From positions 81,752,350 through 81,816,349 of the forward strand of contig CM039183.1 of the NCBI GenBank assembly GCA_008360975.2: 64,000 nucleotides of DNA. The letters are read 5' to 3'. Below the pieces are notes generated by a model, which made no database searches, had not been told where the DNA came from, and saw only the letters and a list, made by a program, of their open reading frames with translations. Both the position numbers and the translations under genes were made by a program. This document shows, one piece after another, positions 42,401 to 54,400 of the stretch (position 1 is its first letter; each line of letters opens with the position of its first letter). The DNA comes from Lichenostomus cassidix. Taxonomy: Eukaryota; Chordata; Aves; Passeriformes; Meliphagidae.

Positions 42401-45400
42401 GAAGATGAGTTATTTTTTTTTTTTTTTTGGTAAGAGAGTAAGAGACAACAACTATTTATTAGGAATTTTATAATTATGAAACCAAATGCCAGGTTTATGT
42501 GATTTTACCACTAAACCATCTGCTTACCCCAAATCATTACTGTTTAGTAGGATTTGGTGAGCAGTGAAGTCTGAGTATGGATAAAAATATGGCCTCCAGG
42601 TGTGAAGTAAGAGTTCTTGGATTTATATAGGAATAAGTGTAGTTTTAAAGCTTCAACTGTGAATGTACTCATGCAAAATGTACACCTATATTGTACATGT
42701 AGATGTACATGTTTTTATGTAAAGAACCGTAGGGACTTTTTATGTCCTCTATATGTTAATAAACTGTGACAGAATTTACTTTTTAAGTTTCTGTTCATGA
42801 ATGTTTCTCCTTTTTTTCGAAATTATTCTTATGTAAAATGTAAAAAAATAACAATTCTATTTGCAGAATAAGAGTTCCTTCAACTTGTTTTACCTGCTAT
42901 TGAATTTTTATCAATATTGTTTTTTTATTTTAAACTTTTGTTTAAAAAACTTTTGTTTTTCTTGGACAGTGTGCAGCATGGTTATGTTCCCAATTTTTCT
43001 ATATTTCATTTAACTTTTTCTAAAAAGATATGGTACAAACTGCAACTTTATTTATATAGGTGCTTTTTGTTTCTGTTTTAGATTGTGGTACCAGCCAACA
43101 CTCGTGATGTGGTCCTGGAGCGCTTGACTCCTGACACTGCTTACTCAATAAATGTCATAGCTCTGTATGCAGATGGAGAGGGAAATCCAAGCCAAGCACA
43201 GGGAAGAACATGTAAGAGTCAGTCAGTACTTATGTTGTGAAATATATGTCAAAATCTGTGTGTGGAGGACTAATGAAATTGTTTACAATCACAAATAATG
43301 TAAGCCATTTAGTGCAGCTCTGAATAATGCATCTGAGTGATGGCTGCAGCAATTACAGGCCTCTGTGGCAGGGAACTTTTGCTCTTTGTCAGTTGTGGTA
43401 CATGAATAACTAGCAACATAATTCTCAGTTGGGAAATAAGCTGAATTTGAATGTGTAAGAGTTTAAAGGCTGTTCTTAAAATCAAATTACAGATAAATAA
43501 CAATTTGTCGTTTTTAAAAAAAATATAGCACATTAAGATGGGTAAGATTAGTTGTCAACAGATAAAAAAGTGTTTCAAGTTCTGTATCTGATGTGGTAAT
43601 TGTATATTTTGGCCTCCCCAGACATTTGTTTTTTTGCTGGAGACATCTAAACACTAAAACTTCCTTGTTACAACTTAGCTCATGGGATCCTGGTTGGCTT
43701 ATACTTAGCTGCCTTAAAATTCATACTAGAAATAACATGTACAGAACCTGTCAATAGCAATAAGCCATCTCTCTTTTGCTGCTTCTATGTTTGCCCTGTG
43801 AAATCCCCATATTCATCTAAAATTTGAAGATGTGACAGGCTATGGTGATACTTGTCTGCAGAAGTCTGAGAAGCTGAATGTAGGTAGATGCTCACTTTGC
43901 ACATCTCCTTGATGTTCCCTCCCCTCCATACTGGTCCAGTTCTTCCAGTGAGACCCTCTTTGTATTTAAGACCTTCAGGCACTTCTGTATTACCATTGAC
44001 TTAATCTCCCTGTGTATATTTATTCCGGGTTTCAGGAAGGGTGCTTGACTTTGGCTTCAGGGCAACATTTGAATTGATGAGGGTGACACTGAACTAGAGG
44101 TATCATGCCCCATACAACCTTCTGTATTTTCATTCTTTAGTGCCTCGCAGTGGTCCAAGGAATGTGAGAGTATTTGGTGAGACTACAAACAGCCTTTCTG
44201 TACAATGGGACCATGCTGATGGGCCGGTCCAGCAGTACAGAATCATTTATTCACCCACTGTGGGAGACCCTATCGATGAATATGTAAGTTCTGTCATTCC
44301 TTAGTAAGCACTGAGGCATTCTCAGTTGATTCTTTAGGCTACAGAAAAACAAAGACACTTGTTCTACATGTAAAACACTTTGCAGGCTCTGTGGTTACTT
44401 TGGTCATCGTTGTCAATGCTAAGAACCATGGTTTGTATGAAACAGGTTTTTTCATAGAGCTGCAGAACATATATGGTTTAAAGAACAAATATGTGTGTAA
44501 AATAATGTTAAATATGTGAGTCACACATTAATCAGAACATTCTGAATAGAATCTGCTTCCTGGCATTTTGTTCAATGGTGATACAGTAAGTAGTCATCTA
44601 TTCATACTCTATTCATTATGAAGGCAGTGGGCTAAGATACAGAATAAACATAAGTCTGCATTTTATAAATTGAAGAGAGTTGGCAGAGTCTAATAAGAAA
44701 ACAATGGTAACTTTGATTCAGCATCTAAGTTGCTGTTCTAAGTTTCAGTGCAAATTTTAAGTGTTTGTGTTTCATTTCCTGCAGCTTAATGATAACGCAA
44801 GTCATTCGGAAGCTTATAAAATTCACAGAGTATTTATAGCAAAGCTAAGCTCAGATTCTGCAGATGTCAACAGCAGAATTCCTGCCAGCTGCTACCAGCC
44901 AAAATTATATGTATGGAGTGCTATTTAAATGCTATTATCGCCTTTACATTATTGTATAGCACATGCTGAAAATTCACTGTTTGAAAATTCCCTACTGGAC
45001 TTGTTAATCAGGACACACATATTTATCAATACACATATCTTCTTTGCAGAAAAGATTGCACAATCCATAAAAACAGCAAGTCTCAAACTGAAAATTTTAA
45101 TCAAGCGCTAATAGCAAATTCTGACTGGGATGTGCTTTTGAGATAGATAGCTCAAATTACTTCCCATAGTTTCAGTGCTTTGTGGCTTCTTTATGGAACA
45201 GTATCACTTTTGGAATTATACCTACATTTTCATTGGAAGGGAGCAATAGTGCATGGCTGCATAAGGAAGTTGAGGACATTGAGGGATGCATAAATAGGGA
45301 AATTTTTTTATATCAGAATATTTAGAGCTTCCCTCTCAGAGTAACTTGTTTCTGCCAAGAAAACAAACACATCATTATGACTTTTACCTTTCTATGAGGA

Positions 45401-48400
45401 AACAGGACTGAAATCTTGGAGAAGAATTGGAGCATCTCTGTCTGATGTTGGGACTGAAGAGTCAATTTGATTTATGGTTTTATGATGGCCACAGTGTTTT
45501 GTAATTCAAAATAACAAATACTGATAATTATTTATAGGCTATAACCCTTAAGATATCCCGAATGACTTTTTCTATAGTGGACATGAAAATAAGTGTGCCA
45601 AATATCAGAATATATTTTTGTTTCTAGCTGCTGTCACTACAGATCAGTAACAAGACTGTGAGTGTGTTTATCTGTGTTTCTTTTGTATTCTAGACAACAG
45701 TTCCTGGGATAAGGAATAATGTGATACTACAACCACTACAATCAGACACACCATATAAAATTACTGTTGTTGCTGTGTATGAAGATGGAGATGGTGGACA
45801 ACTGACTGGAAATGGCAGAACTGGTAATTATAGTTTTCATATTGTTTATTATTTTTTAAGATTAAGACACTTGAGCATTTCAACATTGTTAAAGTTTCAT
45901 TAAGTTAATTAAGTCCTTGATGTGATTGTTACCTTGCAGTGTAACAATCTGCATTTCTAGAGATTTAAAGACAATTACTAGCCTAATTAGAATGGTTTTC
46001 TTTCTTTCTTTTTAGTTGGCCTACTCCCTCCTCAAAACATGTATATAACTGATGAATGGTATACACGTTTCAGAGTTTCCTGGGATCCTTCGCCATCCCC
46101 CGTTCTTGGCTATAAAATTGTATACAAACCTGTGGGTAAGAAAACCTGTTCATTCTGAGTATACCCTCTCAGAACAGCGAGAATGGTCAGAATGGCAGAC
46201 CAGAGTAGAAATCGTATGTATCATGAAATCTTTGTGTTCAAAGATCTATTTATTTCATGAAAGCTTCAGTCTTATGATCAGTATTTTATAATAAACACAA
46301 ACTATCAAATGCAGTTTTGTACAATTAATTACAGGGATTTATAGTTAAGACTTTATACAGTGACTTGGTTTGTTTTTAACCTTTTTAATACCTCTTGTCC
46401 TTCTAAGGGCATGAAATGGTGTAAGTGAGATGAGAATTTAGTACTAATGTCTTACATAACCTTTATGTGGCCTTCAAGCAATATGCACGCCTTTCTAGAA
46501 GCTGAACACAAACATTGTACAATAGTTTGTAAAATTATGTGTGTATTCTGTTTGCAACATTGTAATATGCTAAAATTTAGGAAATCAATATGCTTTGTTT
46601 TAAAAAAAATGAGGTTAGCATTTAATGACATGTAAGAGAATAGTTTTGTAGCTCATGTAATCGTGATTCTTTCTCCACTTAATGCTTCCTTTCAATCCAA
46701 GGTTCAAATGAGCCCATGGAAGTTTTTGTGGGAGAAGTGACTTCCTACACCTTGCATAATCTGTCTCCCAGTACTACTTATGATGTGAATGTTTATGCCC
46801 AGTATGATTCTGGAATGAGTATACCTTTGACAGATCAAGGCACTACGTGTAAGTCAGAATAATTTTGTTCATGTTAGATATGTGTGCTGGTCTGAGATAA
46901 CATCGATTAAGAGAAGATTTTGAAGGCTGGCTGCTAGAAAGCCTGAGCATCCTCTTATGGAGAATACCTATCATCTGTCTGTGATGTAGAACTTAAAAAT
47001 ACTAACCTTGGAAACAGTAATGAAGATATATTTTTAAGTAATGATTTGATGACATAAAATTTGCTAGTCTACTTCCTAAAATTTTGTTAAGCTATAGTTG
47101 GAATCAATCTTTAACTGTCTCCAGGGTACTACAGAATCTAACCATGTTGCTAAACAGGTCTATGGTTTATATACACTGCTTTTACCTCATAGGAATGTCC
47201 AGTGATTTTGATGTTGGGCTTAGCTAAGGAACTTCAAAAAATTTCCTCAGTTAAGAAGAATCAAGAATCCTGACTCAGTAAATTTTTTTCATACTGCCAC
47301 ATATTTGAGTCAGATTTTTATTTTTGGTAGTTTCTTATTTTGTAAGGAAATCAGCTTCATGTGAAAACTCATAAAATGGGATGTTACCCAATATGGGATT
47401 TTGGGCTTTTGTAAATAGCTAGGTGGGGATCTTTAGGGTGTAACAAAAGAGATTTGAGTAGAACTGCTCTTTCTTTCTTTGAGTATTTTTAAAAATCAAC
47501 TTCCAGACCAGCACTGCTACCATAATTTTCATTTTGGTGTGCATACTATTTTCCAGAGAACAATTTATCTTTTTCTCTTTTCACAGTATATCTGAATGTC
47601 ACTGACCTAACCAGTTACAAAGTGGGTTGGGATACTTTCTGTATCCGGTGGTCACCTCATCGATCAGCAACTTCCTACAGACTGAAGCTAAACCCAACTG
47701 ATGGTGTGTTCTATTTTTTGTGTTTTCTGGAGCCATAAATGTCTTATATTAGTGACAGCATCACTTATTTGGGTTGGTAGCAAGCACCAACCAGAATGAT
47801 ACATCTGGTTGAGCTTTAAAGCTCTAAGCATAACCTGTTTTTCTTGACTGGTGAAAAAGCTGCAAAGAGGGAGTGCTGCTTATTGTCAAGGGACCCTACA
47901 TCTACCAGTTACCTGATTTCACATTTACGCTTCAATGTTAGTTTCCAGTTGCTCCAGGGCTCATAATCAACTCAAAGTTTTGGTCTAGGAAGGCTCTTAT
48001 GGGACGAGAATAAGACTGCTGGCCCATTGGCTCCAAACTCCTCTCAAGATGTGTCTTCATTTCAGCACTTACATGTACATATATTAGAAGGGAAGTACTA
48101 GGTTCGAACTTACTTTCTGTTGGGCTTTTGTTGACAGGTTCCAGAGGACAGGAAATCACAATACGTGGGTCGGAAACGAGCCACTGTTTTACTGGCCTCT
48201 CACCAGACACAGAATACAATGCTACCGTCTTTGTTCAGACCCCTAACCTTGAGGGGCCTCCAGTCTCTATGAGGGAGCATACAGGTAGGTAATAGATACT
48301 GTGAACTTTTAGTTTTAGCAATAGAACTTGCCTTGGTTCAGCTGTAGAATAAAATTATTTTTTCATTTCAGTCCTCAAACCTACAGAGGCACCAACTCCA

Positions 48401-51400
48401 CCACCTACACCTCCTCCACCTCCCACAATCCCTCCAGCTCGGGATGGTATGTTTATTTCTAGAATTATTCAATATTTTAGTGTGGTTGCTTTGCTGTGTC
48501 ACTGATGCACCGTTAGCAGAGTGAAGAGGCGAGTCCTTTCCGAAGGCTAGAAAGAACTACTTTATTAAATAATTAACAGATTTATATACACATCAGAGGG
48601 CCGTTCGGATTGGACCAACAATCATCCGCCCCCAGGGATTGATTGGCCCAGGCATTTAACTGCCTGTATTCAAAAGGCTGTTTCAATAACATGAAACTTT
48701 ATCTTTATTTATAAAACATAAAAGAAGAAGAGAAATTCCCATGGGAAAGGTTTCTGTGCTGCCACATTGCTACTTCATAGTTTACTTCCATTTTTCGTAA
48801 CTTTAAGTAGAGTAAAAACTACCACAACATTTTAGGGAAATGAAGATTGAGACCTTTCCTAATGCCATCCCTTTGTCCTAGAGCTTTACTAGACCAGCAT
48901 TTCCTGGTTTAGAACAGCAAGATGCAAACCTTTGCGGAAAAATTATTGATATTCTGTAGCTCTGCAGCAAGTCTATGATATTATCTGCTCACAGAAGACA
49001 ATTTATGTTTAGTGGTAGCTGCTCAGAAAAAAAAAGTAATTAAAAACATTTACATTTGATTCTTGAGCTCTTCCATATTTCTTGATATTTTCTTTGATAT
49101 ACTTTAATAAATGTTTTTGTGTTGAGCATTACTCATGTGCCAGGTTGACAGCGTGGTAGTAGACATTTGCTGAATATTTGTCATTCTTGAATTTTCAAAT
49201 TTTGAAGCAATATTTATTTCAAGGTGATATGGTTGATGCATTTTAAGGCTTCCTTTTCTTGGTTTTTTCAGTATGCAGAGGTGCCAAAGCAGACATAGTA
49301 TTCTTGACTGATGCTTCCTGGAGTATTGGTGATGATAATTTCAACAAAGTAGTGAAATTTGTTTTTAATACAGTAGGAGCCTTTGATTTGATTAATCCTG
49401 CCGGAATCCAGGTAAGTTTGCTATTTTTATTGAGTACATTTTGGAGGGAAAATGAAGATGAAGCTCAATTACTACTTTATTTCAGAATGCTGTCATTTTT
49501 TCGTGTTAGATTGTTTTATGTCGCATGTATGTGTGTGTGCATGTCTATTGTTTATTAAATGTATTGGCCATTTTGTAAGTACAAGGAAAATCCAGTATAT
49601 TTTGAAATGTTAATATTCTGAAATACAAAAATTATAGTATATGGGAATCCTCCAGGTACAGAAACTGGGTTGCAATGTATGGACAATTTTATATTTTCAT
49701 TTATTTGAATAGGGCATGAACAACTGGCACACAGCTGAGTTCTTATTAGTTTTTTTCTGTGTCATAGCAGAAATCTGCTTTGGAGACATTCTGATTTTTT
49801 GATTGAGGGTTAGAGTTCAATTGCCTAGTGTAAAAAAACGAGTCCTGTGCATGCAGGGTTCAGCTGACTAACCATTGCTGAACTCCCTAGAATCCCACTG
49901 TATTAAATAGGCAGAATCCCTTTCAAAGAGGTGCTTGCAGAAGCCTTTTCATACCTGGTAACATGGGCCCTCTCCACATGGGCTTAGTAAAAATATGAAA
50001 AGGTCCTCTTAATGACTTAGTGCATTTTTAGAGCGTAAACAGTAATAGTAAATGAGGAATAGACTTTCAGAAGTCCTGGGCTGGTCGTAGTTACGTCAAA
50101 GTAACTTCCTGTCAGGCTTCTTGCCATAAGTATTACACTATTATAATTTTTCTTCCACTTGTAGGAAGCTGGATGAAATCACTGTGTAGGTTCCCATAAC
50201 CATTTCTCTTTCACTAAATGAAATGAATGACAGGAGGTCTGAGAGAGTTTCTTGCATGGTATTTCTGGAGTGCTGCAGAGACCTGCAGGTGCAATGCATT
50301 TTCTTTGGTTAGGAAGTTGAAAGTTTGCTTGTGGTTTTGAGGGTTTTTTTGATATTGTGATTTCCCCCAGTACCTATAAAAAATATTTATATTTTTCAAG
50401 GTCTGCTTTTCATCTTCTAGGCATATTTTTTAGCTATCTGCTTCCTTATCTTTAACTCTCTATACTTTTAAAGGAAAAGCTCCTCAATTTTACTCTGTCT
50501 CAGACACTCTTTATTCTTCTTAGCTCTAATCTCTACAGGGTAGTTTTCCTTTCCATTTATTTTTTGTTTCATATTTTTTTCTTGCTAATATTCCAGGTCC
50601 CCAGCCTGGAAATAGAGAAGACAATATAGCTGACAGACACATTTAAATGCTAATATTTAGCAAAATAATGAAGTCACATACTTTTTGAGATGCAGTAATC
50701 TTGGGTTTTGAATTGGATATGAATAACTTTAAAAGGGGAATTTACTACAACAAATATGAATATATATATACAGAAAGATTTCTGTTTAGCATTAAAATAG
50801 TGTGAAAAAATAAAATAAATATTTCAATTTTACAGAATATTGAAAGGAGCAAAAAAATAATATCTAAAGATTAAAATGATTGTATTAAAGTGATTGTATT
50901 TCAGTATTTAAGGCAAGAGAGTATACATGTGTATGTATCCAACTTTATTGACATTCTATTGACAAATTCTTTTTTATTCTTAAAAACCAGCTGGAAAAGG
51001 CTTAGTAGATACTGTACCTCTGCTCAGAAGTAGAGAATAGGCATATATACCTCACCATAGTAATAGCAAGAATTTAATCATACACATTTAAGTCCATATT
51101 CCATTTTATACTCAGAAGAAAAAGAAAGAAAGAAGGAAAGAAAGGACAGTTGCATGCACATTAGTGTTCTGTCTATATATAAAAATATGTATGTGTGTCC
51201 ATAATCAGACATATTTGAAAAAGAATTTTTGATCATTTAATACTTATTAGTATACCAAAATACATATTTCAGTAGAGAGAGCTGATCTGAATGTGCAGGT
51301 ATGATACTGAACATTGTGATATATTCAATTTCAGGTTTCGTTTGTGCAGTACAGTGATGAGGCAAAATCTGAATTTAAACTGAATACATTTGATGACAAA

Positions 51401-54400
51401 GCCCAGGCTCTGGGAGCTCTTCAAAATATTCAATACAGAGGAGGAAACACAAGGACAGGTATTTCTGGGCTGTAATTATATTTCTGTAAGATAAAATATT
51501 TTCAAAAACTGCCTAATTATCCTAATATTACATGGCTGTAGAAGTAGGTTTTTCTGTTGTGTTTTAGCTCTGTGGCTTTTGCCCTTTTGAAGTAAAATAA
51601 TTCTTCTCTTGTGGATAATATGGATGATTCCTTGTTTATTGTACACTTTGCAGGAAAAGCCCTAACATTTATCAAAGAAAAGGTTTTGACTTGGGAGAGT
51701 GGTATGAGGCGAGGTGTCCCCAAGGTACTTGTTGTTGTCACAGATGGTCGATCTCAGGATGAGGTGAGGAAAGCAGCAACGGTCATACAGCACTCTGGTA
51801 AGCAATTTACAGTATGTGACTGATTAATTTCTCTATTGCTTCAATTATCTGGAAATCATTTATTCATCCTTTATGGACTCAGAAATGTATTCTGAGTATT
51901 TGGTAAAACCTCAAACCTATTCACAGAATTTGCAATCTCTGGACCCAGACTTATATTTTCTTCCTTAAGCCTTCTCTCTGGGGAAGGATGTGGCTTCCCA
52001 AAGCTTTCAAGTAATTCTTCATGCATATGATTTCAAAGATGTTGCATTTGGTTACTTCTTTCTCTTCTCAGCATGTAGACTCCAGGGATCATTGGGAAGT
52101 ATACTCCATTCTAGTGCTTATGATTTAATGGACCTGGTTTGCTGAGATTTATGTTTCATCTTGTATAGACCAGTGGCTCTCCAATTAAAGTAACTGTTTT
52201 TGAAGGAGCTGGGTCTGAATGGAGTCCTTTATTGCCTTTTGAGCTGAGAAGCATTGGACTTCCTCATCAGATTTGATGACTGTGGCTTATGAGAGTGTAG
52301 CAATCTGTTCTTGTCCCAACGCTCGGCGTTTTGCGTTTCAGTGTATGAACCATCTAGTCCTGATCTCTGAGCAGGGAGATGTTGTACTTTCTTATGGGAA
52401 TCACATGCATGTAAACCACAAGCGGTCACCTTTGTCTCTGTAATCTGAAGGAATTAGCTCTGCCCAGAAGGTTTCTAAAGTCTCCCTGGACAATATGCTT
52501 CAGTGCTTAACTACCCTACTAATGGGAGACCTTTGTCTTGCATTTCATGTAAGTCTTTCTTCAGGCCAGTGAAATTGTCTTCATTTACGTAATTAACCAG
52601 GAAAGAAGTTGATCACTGTCCACTGTAACGGGACTTTGTATTTGAAATCTGTTGTCATCTCCTCTTTCTGTCTTCTCTTTTCTAGACGAAACAAACCTAT
52701 TTCCTTCAATCTCATGTTGATCAGGTTTTCCAAACCTCTTATCATTTTTAGTCTCTTGTCTACTTGTTTTGTTTTCTACACATCTCAATTCATGCTCAAA
52801 GTTGGATGTCGCTGTTGAGCAGCTAGCAGAGTAATGAATGCATCGGTTCTCAGTGGCAAGAAGGAATGACCTTTATTGTTTTGATTTCATCACATATATA
52901 GAGTTCTCAAAAGTCACCCAGATTGGTCAGTCAGAAGCCTTCCCCCAGGCCTGATTGGCCAGGGCTGCACTGCCCAAGTTCTGGGGCACTGTTCCAATAA
53001 CATCCAAACTTTATCTTTATTTACAAAACACAAGAAAACTTCTCATGGGAAAAACCTGTGCTAGCCACAGTTGGACAGAGTATTTCAGCCAAAGTTTCAC
53101 CAGAATTGGCTACAGGGGAATAATTACCTCCATTTTTTTGGGAAAGAAAAAGTAAAAAAAGACACTTTTATCATTTGGAATACATGTGAATTCCACTTTC
53201 AACCTCCAAGTGGCTTTTCCAATGTCTGAGGAGTTTCTCGTCAATGAAATTTACACCTGGTGATATGATTGAATTCTAGAATCTGGTTCTTCTCATTTGA
53301 CTTAAGAAATCTAACAACTAAATGTCTAGTCTAAGGTCATCATTTAGGGTCTTTTTATGACTGGTGAAGAGAGCAGCAGATAGGCATCTATAGACAATGA
53401 CTTTTCCTGTCCTGAAATCAGTATGTTAGGGAGGTAAGATGAATTGCATTCTCAATCTGCCCATGTCTGTCTGGTGATGATAGAGAAAGAAAGATTAGAC
53501 AACTTGGAAAGTAAAAGTTGGTGAGGTGAATACCTCTCTAAGAAAGTGAAAGAGAAACTCAGTGGCATGAAATGCAACAGATGGAAACAGATAGACAACT
53601 GGGTAACTAATGGTCTGTACAGTTTTTGGCAACAGAACAGATTTATGATACTGCAGAGTTGAGAGAATTGTACGTTTTGTAATAAAGAGTGAGGGTACTA
53701 TGTAGCCAAGGCTGCATGAGACTGGATAATGCCCAAAAAAAATCAATGAAAGAGGAGAAAGTTTTCAGAAATGCGAAAACCAGTCTAAAACCTTCTGAGC
53801 TTTGAAAGGGTGAAAAGATATTCAGAATGTGTGCTCACGGGTGGATCTTCACAAGTCAATGGTTTGTACAATATTGACATGAAAAACGGTAATGTATGTT
53901 TACTACATTTCAAGTAACAAATGTTATTTTACAGGCTTCAGTGTCTTTGTGGTTGGTGTGGCTGATGTGGATTACAACGAACTGGCCAAGATTGCCAGCA
54001 AGCCCAGTGAACGTCATGTATTTATTGTTGATGACTTTGATGCCTTTGAAAAGATTCAAGATAATCTCGTCACCTTTGTGTGTGAGACAGCTACCTCAAG
54101 TGAGTAGAAGACATTGGTATTCCTTTTCCCAAATTAATATGTTTACTTATATACTGCTACAAGTGAGTGGTGGGCTGACCTTGGCTGGAGGCTGGGTGAC
54201 CACCAAAGCTGCTCTATCCCTCCCCTCCTCAGCTGAACAGGGGAGACAAAATACAACAAAAGGCTCATGGGTTGAGATAAGGGCAGGGAGAGATCACTAA
54301 GCAGTTACTGTCATGGGCAAAACAGACCCAACATAGGAAAAAATTAATTTATTATCAGTGAAATTGGAGTAGGATAAGGAGAAATAGAATATTGGATGAA

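Larger units (their letters stand above)
39065..46015 (+). other. COL12A1: Introns from FN3-13 to FN3-17
   Basis: This covers the introns 39065-39920, 40061-41175, 41306-42004, 42148-43081, 43212-44140, 44284-45693 and 45824-46015. I recognise no transposon family. There is a 16-T tract at 42413-42428, and intron 44284-45693 holds a possible cryptic exon (44785-44910) described separately. Confidence 0.8.
46136..48137 (+). other. COL12A1: Introns of FN3-17 and FN3-18
   Basis: This covers the introns 46136-46701, 46849-47586 and 47704-48137. All are AT-rich and no repeat family is recognised. Confidence 0.8.
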
